From the NCBI GenBank assembly GCA_022457155.1, contig JAJGOT010000170.1:1274501-1338500 (forward strand): 64,000 nt of DNA, written 5' to 3'. Numbering within the stretch: the first letter of the stretch is position 1; every line of letters starts with the position of its first letter. The translations under genes were made by a program, and so were the position numbers. Positions 29,991 to 41,135 of the stretch are shown here, piece by piece. The notes below the pieces were generated by a model. The model was not told where the DNA came from, did no database searches, and saw nothing but the letters and a program-made list of their open reading frames with translations. The DNA is from Cladopsammia gracilis. Lineage: Eukaryota > Cnidaria > Anthozoa > Scleractinia > Dendrophylliidae.

Positions 29991-30310
29991 ATTTTTTTCA
30001 GAATTTCGGACATTGAAAATAATTTTAGAAAAATAGTAAAATTTGGTAGAATTTTACAGAAATATCAGCTTCCAGCTAACACCGCTGACCAACTTAAGGG
30101 CTCACCCTCACAGTAGTGTCTACAGTGCAGTTAATCAGCGGTTTCCCACTCAAATTATGCTTTGCACGTCTTTGTTCAGTCTGTTGATAGCAAATATGGC
30201 TGATTCCAGTGAGCCAGCTCACGGTCAGAATTTTCGAGGATTTTAGAAATTTTTGAAAGAATTTTAGAGCTTTTTTGGAGAAATTCCGGAAAGAATTTTA
30301 GCCCATTTCT
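29991..30310. repeat. Degenerate AATTTTCGGA/AATTTTAGA repeats
   Basis: Short variants of GAATTTTAGA and AATTCCGGAA recur on both sides of a unique 150-base centre. A similar texture appears at 60550-60800, suggesting a related repeat. Confidence 0.45.
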
Positions 30311-30919
30311 CGAGAATTTTGTATGTAAGCCTACTTTATTCAATCGATGAACAAGGCTATGTAGTGCTTCACAGAAAATTTCGGAGCAAAGTGAAGACTC
30401 AAAGAAAACGCTGAACGGGGCTGTAGCTTGTGTCAGTCTAAATTCACTTTTATTGGAAGTTACATGTACTAGACTCCCGCAAGATGTTCTCTTGACTCCC
30501 GACATGAGATTCTTCTAATTCTGAGAATTCATTCCAGATGGTATGGTTCAGGTAAATTTAAGTAGGTTTATTTTTAATTACTCGGAATGGTTGTGTCAGA
30601 GTCCAAAACATAAACAAAATGGTTAACAAAACGTTTGGGCCCGCAGCCTCTAGTACGATGTCCACGTAAGGCCTTGGTGACGTCATGAATTGGCGCCAAA
30701 ATCGCGTGGACCGGATGGGAAAGCCTGGACATTAGGCTGAAGTCCTGCCACCACCCACCCACGAATATGCATACGTGAAATTGCCTGGTCTGGACTAGAG
30801 TATTTAATTATATGTGTTTAGTAATAAGACAATTTATTTTTTCGAAAAGAATAATGAACAGTATAGATACGGAAAATAGTACAGTTGCGGACTTACATTG
30901 GCCACTTGAGATGGAATGG

Positions 30920-31430
30920 GCGCTGAAAGCAACGAAGAGGCGAACTTAGATCATTAAGGAACAAAATAAATTTCTTATAGAACAATTTGTTATTGGAGAA
31001 GAAAGCGGCAATAAGGCCGATTCAAAAGAAGTGTCACAAGTCAGGGGTCAGAATCGGTGGATCAATTTTTTGATTTTTGGGAAAAGATGTTATTTCGCCT
31101 CAACAAGTGACAGGTTTCTTCTCTCGACTGGCAACAAAGATTCGGAAGAGTCATTGACGCAGCACGAAGAACCTGAGAGCGACGACGACGATCATAATCC
31201 GGTTAAGGTTGAATCTTTGCATTCAAGGCTCCATGCAGTTGTCGAAGAGGAAATTGCTTTACGACACCCTAGTCCTATCCCGCAACATCTGTAATTTAGT
31301 GCCACGAAAAGGGTATCGACCTTATCGGTAGCCATGCTGAGGGAGATTTGCGAGTTTATTGGGTTAAGCATGGATCATATTACGGAGAGAAAGAAAAAGC
31401 CAGGTTGTTGGGGAGTGTTCGTGTGCACGA
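30920..31430 (+). pseudogene. Fragmented coding sequence, family not recognised
   Basis: Successive frames read KATKRRT, then KEQNKFLIEQFVIGEESGNK, an acidic TQHEEPESDDDDHNP region, and finally TLSVAMLREICEFIGLSM, connected by frameshifts and an in-frame stop near 30950. The last part looks like a short helical C-terminal domain. The composition is clearly coding, but I cannot name the protein; it may come from a transposon-related gene. Confidence 0.5.
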
Positions 31431-33110
31431 AAGTGACAGCTGTAACCGTTTTGAGTAATGTTGCAATATTTTCGCTAAATAGAGTAACAAAGACCAAAGT
31501 GTGACGTCACAAAAACTTAAACTTGTGCAATTATGGGATTTGATGAGATATTCGGAAAGAGCATGAAGACAATTGTCTGCTTGCCAAACATTAGCATCCT
31601 ATAGCTTTGGGGGTGATCGAGTTATTGGCCCTTCGGTATCAAATGCTCTGATGACTCCATACAAACCCTTCCAATTTTGCCTCACGTTTGGAAACTGCCG
31701 GGAAAACTTAGAAAGGTTTCGGTATGGAGTCATCAGAGTATAAGAGTGACATTCATTCGCTCTGATCTTGATTAGAGTATTTTAGCTTTGCTGCTTATAG
31801 CACACGCGACATCGTCCTCCGCGTGGAAGATGCGCAATTACGTGCGCGTTTGCTCGCGTGTTATGTTTCTAGCGGGAATCATTTTTCAAGAAACAGAAGG
31901 ACTGCTAGTTAACTATAGCATAATTATTACTAAAAAAGTTATTTGTTTGTCCAAATCAGTACAAGTATTATAGCTGTAATCTGATTTTTGATTTTCTTTG
32001 GAGCCCATACCCAGGGTTATGGGCTCCTGATTTTCTACATGTCATTAGTATTGCCGCGGGAAGCTTGTGGTGGTGCTGGTGGCTCGAGAGTATAGCATTG
32101 GGGTTAGTGAACATTCTCTCACGCTACGGGCTCGCTTGGCCTCGCGCTCGAGTTCTGCGCTCGTTCGATCGCGCTCCGCGCTCGACTAAGCTCGACTTGT
32201 GGGCAAGTCTAAAAAATGGTCTTCTTTATTAACACTAAGCAAATGCAGGAGCACATGGCAAATGTGAAACCCGTGCCAGGTGCGAAAATGCAAAGCAGTT
32301 TTGGTGAAAGTAATTCGCACAAAGAGCTGCATGACACTGGGGAAAATAAGAGTTTATAAATTCAGTTTTTTTTAAAATTTTTACTCATCTCCAGGCTGGA
32401 AATAAATCGTTTGTGCTCTGTATTGCGTGACAGATGGGACCTTTTAAAATATCGTACTAGCTGTTTTTATCAAAAGAGAAGTGCTGCGAGTGTGTTGTGG
32501 TGCGTTGGAATAGGGAACGCCATGAGTTGTCAAGTACCAAATTACAGGCTGAAATATGGTATATGTTGGCTTTGTTTATCCCAGATTATTTCTTAAATTT
32601 ATTTATTCCAGAGCGTTGATTTTAGAAAAGTTGATGTCAACGGTGTTTTTAAGTGATCCTTATAAATATAGGAATAAATACCGTCAGATATTTGATCCCA
32701 TATACCATGTTATGAGCTTGAAATTCAGTATACCAATACATTAAAAGATCAACAAGAAAAATGCTACAACAAAGTGGGTGTGTTTTTAATTTATTATAAA
32801 AATATATACACCCTTCAAGAAACGTTGTCCAACAAAAAGAAACTCAATAAAACTTGTATGTGGCACTGTAAGGCCATGATTAATTTGACTATAAATCATT
32901 CAATATGCTTGCTGTTCAATGTGAAAATAGATATAACTTCTAGAGTTCTCATCCTTTTAAAACTGAAACATAAATGTATAAAATATCCAACAATGTTAAA
33001 ATGTTCAATGCTAAGTAACTGTTTGGAATGTGGCATTATAAAGCCTTGTTAAGTTTTCATTATTCTTTACAACAATCAATAAAAAATATATACGGCACTG
33101 AAGGCCTTGA
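31431..33110. other. No gene seen
   Basis: AT-rich. A direct repeat of ACTATAAATCATTCAATATGC lies at about 32889 and 33119. A short CTCGCGCTCGAG/GCTCGACTAAGCTCGA-rich patch occurs at 32130-32200. No coding sequence is supported. Confidence 0.45.
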
Positions 33111-33149
33111 TAAATTCGACTATAAATCATTCAATATGCTTTCTTTTCA

Positions 33150-33458
33150 ATGTAAAAATAACGTTTGTTTTTGATTTAGACAAAAGTCATTAGCTTGAGT
33201 ATACATTGGATAGAGGACTTGATCAGGCAAGTAGTTCAATGAAATCGTCTCTGCATAGGGAATAGAGCGGTCTTCAAAAGCTTTTAGATACATAGCATCG
33301 CCTTTGATTATAATTCGGTCGATAGTATGAGAGTTCCACGTAGAAATATCGCACGAATTAGTCCATAACAAAGCTGAAAGACTCATAAAAGCACACTGTC
33401 TTCCTCTAGAAATATCATTGAAACGATAATTACCTTGATCCACGGGCGGAAAAAACAG
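33150..33458 (-). pseudogene. Cysteine-protease-like fragment (C76/tegument-protease-like)
   Basis: The frame reads DQGNYRFNDISRGRQCAFMS, where Gln and Cys could be the oxyanion and nucleophile residues, then LSALLW and IDRIIIKGDAMYL. This pattern recalls the papain-like protease domain known from herpesvirus tegument proteins and from some large animal transposons and orphan genes. The fragment lacks the later Asp-His part. No ATG near the domain start and no partner exons were found, so it is probably a relic. The assignment rests on motif memory only. Confidence 0.4.
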
Positions 33459-33561
33459 AATTAAGCATGATAAACTTTCAAACCTACCTTTTCGCGACGT
33501 GTGAAATCGAAGAGAGAAAGACCTCGTGCTCGAATTGGCGCATAATGATTTGTTGGATTCC

Positions 33562-33752
33562 GCTGACTAGTAGGTATGCTGTCTCGTAAAATTCGTCCAT
33601 CGCGACAGTCACTCCAAAAGATCCACTTTTCAATCAACTATCATCGCGAAAGTGGCGCTGACCAGTAGGTATGCTGTCTCGTAAAATTCGTCCATCGCGA
33701 CAAAGTCACTCCAAAAGATCGACTTTTCAATCAACTATCATCGCGAAAGTGG
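33562..33752. repeat. Two tandem units of 95 bp
   Basis: Units starting GCTGACTAGTAGGTATGC (33562) and GCTGACCAGTAGGTATGC (33657) read through CATCGCGAAAGTGGCG. The 17-mer GCTGACCAGTAGGTATG also occurs, inverted, just inside the left end of the DIRS element at about 40842-40858. Confidence 0.85.
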
Positions 33753-34740
33753 CGGGAATAGTGTGCTGCTCGCTTCGCTCGCAGCAATTACGTTACTGTG
33801 TTGGTGAAATATTATTTATATTCAAGGCCGAAACATAAGACAAAGTTTTGCTCGCAAAGACAGAAGCGTTTTATGGATAATGTAAAGAAAAAAAAGCAAT
33901 CAACTCAAACTGTGTGGATTCAAATCTACGGCAGTCAAGCGGACTGTTGAGTGAGGTTAGTCACGGCAAAGCTATTAGATGTTAATGTTTGCAAGACCTT
34001 TGCCCAACGGCTCTGTTTTAATATCATTAAGTTCAACTTCACACTAGATTTTCTCTTATTACTGATTGTATTTTTTATAAAAGAAACACAAAGGCGATTT
34101 ACGTTTGATAGATAGAGCAAAAGTATACCACTGACGGCTGCGTAGCATAACAGTTCAACAGAATCGTCCAGTTCAACTGTCTGACTTGCTGCAAATTTCA
34201 AAATGGCGGATAGCGAAAATATGCTCACTTTAGGATTGTTTTGTCGGAAAAGTAAAAAAGATCCCAAAGAAATGAAACGGCAAAAATTGAAAACTATCCT
34301 TTAACGTGGCTCATGAGATTTTCTGGTGAGATTTGATACGTACGGCGGGCATTTTTGGTTTGTTTGTTAGAGGTACCGACGAGCACTTTTCAGGGAAGTC
34401 GCGGGTGCACTTCTTAAAAAAAAAAAAAAAATTAGGAAAAAATTGAAAACGGAGTTATTGAACTGTCACTACACTCGTTGAACTAATGAGGTATTAAACG
34501 ATTAGGATTTGTACAAAAATGCTTCAAAAATTGCGATTAACCGACTCGGCAAAGTCGTGAATGTTAACAATTTTGCAAGCTTTGTTGACGAAAAATACCG
34601 TTAACGGTTTAATATTAATTTCTCATAAACGAAATAATATTTCAGTAAATAAACCTCCCTTTCATATGTGTCGTACTAAGGCCTACCAATATACAAAGTA
34701 TGAGCGAAATTGAATTTTGAGCTGTGTCCGCGATATCGAT
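33753..34740. other. No gene supported
   Basis: A 33-codon plus-strand frame from an AAAATGGCGG context (34203) and a 110-codon minus-strand frame (33935-34267) overlap each other; neither shows a motif. The rest is AT-rich. Confidence 0.4.
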
Positions 34741-34747
34741 GGTCCTT

Positions 34748-34874
34748 AAAGGCCCGGTTCAAACGTCGAACTTCACATGTGCCTAATCTAATGCAAATTA
34801 GCAAAATCTATATTGTTCTTGCTCATTTGCATTAGATTCGGCACATGTGAAGTTCGACGTTTGAACCGGGCCTA
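34748..34874. repeat. Near-perfect hairpin MITE
   Basis: Arms AGGCCCGGTTCAAACGTCG and CGACGTTTGAACCGGGCCT enclose a longer paired region with AATCTAATGCAAAT on both strands. The arm contains ATGCAAAT, the POU octamer sequence. Part of it is shared with 22871-22900. Confidence 0.85.
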
Positions 34875-34931
34875 ATGGCATTCACTCTTAAAAAGAAAAA
34901 CGTTCTCTGGTTATTTATTTATTTTTTTTAA

Positions 34932-34975
34932 ACTGTGAGCTTTCGACAACCGTCTTGTTGTTTTCAACGCCATTT
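34932..34975 (-). ncRNA. Decayed hammerhead motif in PLE tail
   Basis: On the minus strand stem II is ACAAC/GTTGT with a 6-base loop, followed by CGAAA and the minimal stem III AGCT ending in C, the same design as the other two PLE motifs. The core reads TTGAAAA instead of CTGANGA and stem I does not pair, so it is certainly inactive. Confidence 0.5.
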
Positions 34976-34984
34976 AATAAGTGA

Positions 34985-36420
34985 GATAGCGAATGTGCAT
35001 ACATAATTAAAAACGTTAAAAATTACAAAAGCGAAAGAATGTAAAAACAAAGATGTTTTAAACGTGTGAAAGTCAATGTTTATTTAAAAGAACGCGATAT
35101 TGATTGAGAAGCGGGCATGTTGTCAGCGTCAACAGTTTTTGCGTTGTGCCAGGACCCCAGGGTCTCAAGATGGCGATAATTGCCATTGTCAATAATTAAT
35201 ACATTTTCAAAGTCAGTGTGGTGATTCTTGGACCAAGCATGATTTGCAACATTGGAGACTTTGGTGCGCATTTTGACATTTCTGGTGTGCTCTTTCTTTC
35301 TGGTGTTAAAAGACCTGCCGGTTTCACCAATATAAAACTCCACGAACATGTGGCCGTTCAGGGAATTTTGTAGACAACATTGTATTTTTTTAGTCTGTTG
35401 ATGACTTCTATGTGACGTCTTATCAAGCGCATTAAACGTTCTGTGAGGCCTTTAATGTACGGAAGGGTCGCAAATTTTCGAGAACACGGTGGGTCAACCC
35501 ATTTGAAAAACATTACGACAAGTTCTTCAGGTCTGAGAACTGGTGGTGGAAATCTCTTCTTCCTTTCGATGTCGGCAATGAAGTTCATAGGGTAGCCATT
35601 GGATTCCAATGCGGAAAAAGACTGACTCGTTTGATTTCTTGTTTTCTCCCAGTTTCAGAGATAGGTAGATTTGTAGCTCGATGTAGAAGTGTCGCAGCAG
35701 TGCTAATTTTCTGTTTCTTGTCATGATGAGAATGGAAATCCAGGTATCTGTCAGTATGGGTAGGTTTCCGATAGACGTTAATTAAGAGTTTACCATTATC
35801 TCGCGAGACAATTTAGGGTGTCAAGGAACGATATTCGTGTTCAATGATGAAAGAAATGTGAGGATCGATGGAGTACAGTGAGTCATGGAAAATGATGACT
35901 GCATTCTTTTTGATGACACTAAAACTATCGTCCACATAGCGTCTCCAATATCTTGGGGGCACAGGGGTTGAGTTGATGGCAGAATCCTCAATTTCCTCCA
36001 TGCACATGTTGGCTACAACAGGGCTGCCCATAGCGCATCCATGAATTTGCTTGTAGATATTGTCATTGTAAACGAAATAATTGGTGGACAGAACAAAGTT
36101 TAATAGAGAAACGACGTCATCAATGTCCAATTTTGTTCTGGAGTGTAGAGAAGGGTCGTCTTCAAGCTTCTTTCTGGTGTAATTGTAAGCTTTATCAATG
36201 GGGATGGCAGTGAATAGAGAGGCTACATCAAAAGATACCATAGTCTTGTAGTCTTGGATGTCAAAGACACACCGCAAAAACTGTTGACGCTGACCTTAAC
36301 TCATGACCGCGCCCCAATCAATCTCGCATTCTTTCAAATAAACATTGACTTTCACACGTTTAAAATATCTTCTTTCGCTTTTGTCATTTTTTAGCTTTTG
36401 TAATTTTTAACTCAGTAATC
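34985..36420 (-). mobile_element. Second Penelope-like element, dead, with inverted head
   Basis: The minus-strand RT and GIY-YIG fragments run 36290 to 35080. The 3' tail (about 35085-34985) is repeated inverted at about 36334-36415 (CAAATAAACATTGACTTTC and GCTTTTGTAATTTTTAA segments). This is again the PLE pattern of an inverted 3' copy at the 5' end. Right of it the LINE begins. Confidence 0.8.
35080..36290 (-). pseudogene. Penelope-like RT / GIY-YIG protein, frameshifted
   Basis: Reading from 36290: VSFDVASLFTAIPIDKA (RT motif A), HGCAMGSPVVANMCMEE, and YVDDSFSV, the catalytic site near 35945. Then come NVYRKPTHTDRYLDFHS, a Cys-containing linker, and the GIY-YIG end with FYIGETGRSFNTRKKEH (about 35330) and a Trp/Asn-rich tail. 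Frames change near 35810, 35700-35600 and 35350. The 5' part of the RT is missing. Confidence 0.85.
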
Positions 36421-36719
36421 TAGTATTTCAGTAATCTAGTATTTTTATTAACTATTGTCTACTACTGGTTGCATGACACTGTGTAATAATTAGGACCTGA
36501 GTCACCCGAAAGAGAATCAAGAAAATAAATGGGACACTTTCATTGCCTGCCTAGGCAACAGTATTTGGCCACATCAGACCTCAATCTGAGAAGTTACTTA
36601 ATGCAATAATTAAACAAAAATCAGGTTGATGACTTCCGGCCTTACTCACTTTTCTTTACCTGTCTAAAGTGCATAAAAATCCATCAGACAGTCCGTCTCG
36701 GAGAATGTATAACAGCTTA

Positions 36720-37936
36720 CCGTAAAACCTACAGCTGTAAGTTTGCGCTCATTAACCTTATTGAACATTGGAAACTAGCCAAAGGCAACAAGCAGTTGAT
36801 TGGGATCTTATCGACAGACATGTCCAAAACCTTCGATTCACTTCATCCATCTCTGCTACTGAGTAAACTCAGGGCATATGGTTTTCATGAAACCCTTATC
36901 GATCTAATGTGCGACTATCTTTGCGATCGCCCCAACAGGGTAAAGTTGGCATCTAACTCAAGTTCTTGGAGAAGAGTTAACCGTGGATGTCCCCAAGGGT
37001 CAGCCTTAGGTCCGTTAGTGTGGAACATCTTCCAAAACGATCTATGTTATGAAATCAACCAAAATCTGTCCATGTATGCTGATGACCATCACATTTATGA
37101 AGTAGGCGACAATATCCTAAACGTAAACTCCAATCTTAATTTTAAGGCGGAAAAGGCCTCCCACTGGTATGAATCAAATCTTCTCAAGGGAAATCTCTCA
37201 AAGTATCAAACTATGGTCGTTGGAAACACATAGAGCAACGACGAGATCTGTGTAAATGTTAAGGGACATGACATCGAAGCGCTGAGCACCTTGAAACTGC
37301 TTGGTGTTACCATTGATAACAAGCTTAATTTTAGCAAGCACATAATCACAGCATGCAAGAAAGCAAGTCAGAGAACTGGTGTTCTGTTGAGACAGAAAAA
37401 TCTAGTGCCAACCTCTGCCAAACGTGTAACTGCAGCTCTTCAAGGGTGCCATACTCCCATATTTAACATACTGCCACTTAACCTGGCATTTCTGTAGAGC
37501 CAGTGATTCTAGAAACCTCGAGAGTGTTCAGGAAAGGGGCTTACGTGCGGTTTTCAGAGACAAAAATTCAACGTACCAGCAACTGTTGAAGCGGGCAGAA
37601 TTGCCAACTCTACTTGACAGAAGATTGCAAGACATTGCATTGCTCATGTGCAAAGTAAAGCATGGCCTGTACCCGAAAAATGTTTGTGATTTATTTATAG
37701 TTAACTGCTCTCCTTATAATTTACGAGGATCTGATTTCACTGTACCTAGATTCAATTCCGTCACCTATGGGAAACATTCACTTGGGTATTTAGGTCCGAA
37801 ACTCTGGAAACTGTTGCCAGAAGAACTTAGAAACATTTCATCTATTCAAACATTCATAAAACAAATACGGAAAGTAGAGCTCAAGCCACTGCTGGCAGAC
37901 GGTTGCCGAAACGGCTGCCCCCTTTGCAATGATTAA
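36720..37936 (+). pseudogene. CR1/L2-like LINE reverse transcriptase
   Basis: It reads YSCKFALINLIEHWKLA, then LSTDMSKTFDSLHPSLLL (motif A), GCPQGSALGPLVWNIF (motif B) and MYADDHHIYEV (catalytic YADD, about 37073-37084). LLGVTIDNKLNFSKHI (thumb start) and the C-terminal SPYNLRGSDFTVPRFNSV and LGPKLWKLLPEELR follow. Frames break near 37233, 37490 and around 37540. The catalytic residues are present, but the protein is not continuous. Confidence 0.85.
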
Positions 37937-38126
37937 TTTATTTGTACGAAACTAGTTACTGTAAATAGTTTTAAGGAACATATAGGTTAGTTGTAATTGC
38001 GTCATAGAATTTTATTCAGGTAGTTTGTAAACAGATTTTTAATATATTTCTTAGCTTTTTTAAGTGTCCCCTATTAGTAGAGGGTCTATCCCTCGGTTAT
38101 TTTTATTAAGAAGACACGTTAATAAA

Positions 38127-38127
<1 letters not shown>

Positions 38128-38181
<54 letters not shown>
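38128..38181. repeat. (ATT)n tail of LINE
   Basis: About 18 ATT units after TTAATAAAGTTA. Confidence 0.95.
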
Positions 38182-38183
<2 letters not shown>

Positions 38184-38290
38184 TGTAGGTTTTATCGATT
38201 CATTTCTATACAGGTTATATCCGGGTATAAACCATATACCTAGGGTATATAACCAACAATCATGTAATAGAGAGCACTTTCCGTAGGAAA

Positions 38291-38302
38291 TTATTATTAT
38301 TA

Positions 38303-38359
<57 letters not shown>
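38291..38359. repeat. (ATT)n microsatellite
   Basis: About 23 ATT units with one ATC interruption on the left. Possibly the tail of another SINE or LINE copy; the 110 bases between it and the previous tail are unassigned. Confidence 0.95.
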
Positions 38360-38361
38360 GA

Positions 38362-39636
38362 TTCGAGGCCTGGTTTCGATACCTGGTTTCTGGTTTTCCT
38401 CGACCAACAAACTTTATTCCACATTATCGCTTTATCCAGGTATAAAACTAGATACAGGCAAACATATCAATAACACTCGGGGGGTGGAGGAGTGTGAACT
38501 TTGCAGTGGACTGGCATCTCATCCGGGGGACTAGTAATTCATACTGTAGTCAATCAGTCATTTCTTGCAACAAAAACCAGGTTAAGGTGGCCGACTACAG
38601 TTTTGAGGGACAATAAATTTCCTTACGTGCAATACCGCAAGCAATACCGCGCGAGCAAACGACAACGAAGCTCTGGCCTCGTGCACGCAGTTAGTAATGC
38701 GCGAGCAGCCGCGCGCGCAGCTAAGTGAATGGCCGTGGTGTACGCAGTAGTGCGCATGCTCGGAGATCGTACGAAACGTTTTTTTGGTCGTAAATTTCTC
38801 AAAATCTAGCCCTACGACCTATGCTCAATTTTTGATATTTTTAAATATACATCAACATCGATCTGCAGACATTTTTTTTTCAAAATCTGTAAGACAGATT
38901 TTAAAATATTTTTCGAAATTCCTATTTTTGATATTTTCGTTGATATGCAAAAAACTCTCTAACAGATTTTTGTTAACTTGTAAGAACGTTTATTTTTATC
39001 CAAAGTTTAAATGGCAAGATTTTGAGGTAGGGTCGTACGGGTGATTTTTGATTAAAACGTCTTCATAGAATTAGAACCCAGTCTTCTGACAACCACTTGG
39101 TCGCTTGTTTTAAGCCACTTCTAACCAGAGGATGGTAAAATTACAAACATCCACTGTCTTGTACGATGGTTTTGACTTTCTAATTGTTGCTTGTTCCCAC
39201 AAATGGTCACCTGTGATTGATATTATCGAAAGCATCTGGTGACCCCTATAAACTGCTTGCCCCCTTAAGCTCAGGCAGGTGTAGGCCACTCGGCTCATTG
39301 AAGACTTCACTACTCTTTTTCAATGGAAAATTAGTATACTTCTATTCACAGGTGGAAACTTGAGTAAATTTAAACGTTTGCCATTTATGTGAGCTCCAGA
39401 CAGTTTTTAACATACGCCAATACAAAAATGCAAATTCTCTTCACTGATCACCAGTCCTTATATATGGTACTAAGATGTTTAAGGATCAAGGTTCTTACTC
39501 TCAAGACCTGTATGTTTGTTTCTTAGAGATAAATGAATACTTTAGGGTTCTTACAACCTCTCTCAGGTGTTTGCATCAGATATATTTGTTTATGCAGCCA
39601 TGTCTAAAATGGGTATACAGCATTTTATCACTCTCT

Positions 39637-39640
<4 letters not shown>
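38362..39640. other. No gene seen
   Basis: AT-rich sequence with T-runs at 38860-38960. No frame has a recognisable motif. A palindrome-like AAAATATT/AATATTTT texture occurs near 38840-38930. Confidence 0.45.
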
Positions 39641-39672
<32 letters not shown>

Positions 39673-39907
39673 TTATGCATTTGTATAGCGCAAATTCTAT
39701 ATACATATTCAAATGCGCTTCACAATCAATCAAACTCACCCCACCCATGAACAAGTAACACTGACGGTGGTCACAGCCAGGGTTTGTTACGTCCTCAGTG
39801 GTTCTTTTACGTCCCCATGGGAGACGGGACCACCATTTCTACGTGGTCATCCGAGCCACGTGAAGGTCTAACCATTTGCCGATGTCATAGCAAAGGCAGC
39901 ACCTTCA

Positions 39908-39943
<36 letters not shown>

Positions 39944-40013
39944 CCGGGGTTCGAACCCGAGACCTCCCGCTCTACAGACCGGTGCTTTATCAACTGAGCT
40001 AACCAGGAGGCGG
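39641..40013 (-). mobile_element. tRNA-derived SINE with ATT tail
   Basis: The minus-strand head has box A TAGCTCAGTTG (40001-39991) and box B GGGTTCGAACCC (39958-39947), spaced as in a tRNA, so Pol III transcription from an internal promoter is expected. The body continues about 280 bases and ends GCGCTATACAAATGCATAAA followed by ATT repeats. The tail matches that of the CR1/L2-type LINE upstream, the likely source of its reverse transcriptase. Confidence 0.78.
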
Positions 40014-40785
40014 TATTACACTTCTGTTATCGAGATACACCCACCTTTTGACACCAAAAGAGATTGATGTGTAAAGCCCAAATCAGAGGGAGTATAACAG
40101 TTGAAATGGTTCCTTGGAGGGGGGAGGGGGTTGCTCTCCTATCTGGTTTATCACTTTTTGTTCTCAACCGGGTACTTTTCCATGGCCAAATGTCTTACAC
40201 AGGATAAGTATATATATTAAATTACATAAACCTCACCACAAGCTAAATTTCAACCAGTATTTTGTTCTATCAACTTCAATATTGATTCCAAACTTAAATA
40301 AATACACTACAGAAAAGCCAGTGGGACAATTTGTAAAATGTCTTAGATGGGGACTCAAAAATCAGAATCCTGTCTTATTATAAATAGTTTACGGAAATCA
40401 GTGAGTTGTTAAACAGGGTCGGGGTCTGAGTGGCCCGGCCGTATTTCCCTACACAAACACCTGTCGAGTACCCTCCTTCTCCCAGCAAATGGTTCAGAAG
40501 TAAAAATAGATCAAAATAAGCCGAATTCCCTTGAATTTCCCTAAATCTGCCACTATATAGCACAGGGATGTAGCTACCTGTACGCACGCACACGCACGCA
40601 TGTGCGTACCTGAAGAATTGGAAAGAAAAAGAAAGATTTGGGACTTGGATTGGAACGGGGGAGGTAGGGGGTGTCTAAAAATTGATTGTGCGTCCCTCTG
40701 AAAAAGTCTTGGCTACGCCCCGGTAGCATAATTTGAAGAGGGGAACTAAATAAACTCATGAAGCTTGTTTAACACACAGGATAAT
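40014..40785. other. No gene seen
   Basis: Flank of the SINE and DIRS elements. A G-rich run lies at 40115-40135. No coding sequence is supported. Confidence 0.45.
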
Positions 40786-41135
40786 TTAACATTCTCTTTC
40801 GATATGCTCCACATTATGGGATAATTGTGCATACTTCCTGCATACCTACTGGTCAGCGGTCACTTTTCAAAAAAGCTATTCAAATGCAAATTAGTAACAA
40901 TATAAACCCCAGAACCAGTCCTGGCAACCAGTTCTTCCTTTCGTGCTTACGAGGTCAGTGTAAACATTGGTTTTGTCGTTTCCTTTTGGATTTGCTTGGG
41001 TTTTTTCCTTCGTTTTTTTGTGTTTATATGTTCTGACTTTGTGTTTCCCTCGACATTTTGTTTTTCCTTTCAGTTTTCCTTCGAAGTTTCGAGCTAACGT
41101 TCAAGTCTACGCCTCGTTGGTTCGACCACGTGCGA

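Larger units (their letters stand above)
36490..38181 (+). mobile_element. 5'-truncated CR1/L2-like LINE
   Basis: Reverse transcriptase fragments run from about 36720 to 37936, followed by a 3' UTR and an ATT microsatellite tail beginning at 38128. The short-unit 3' tail is typical of CR1/L2-type LINEs. No endonuclease domain remains. Confidence 0.75.

Noticed and set aside
33935..34305. 110-codon minus-strand frame and a 33-codon plus-strand frame with a good start context
   Set aside because: They overlap on opposite strands and neither has a family motif; at most one could be real and nothing decides which.
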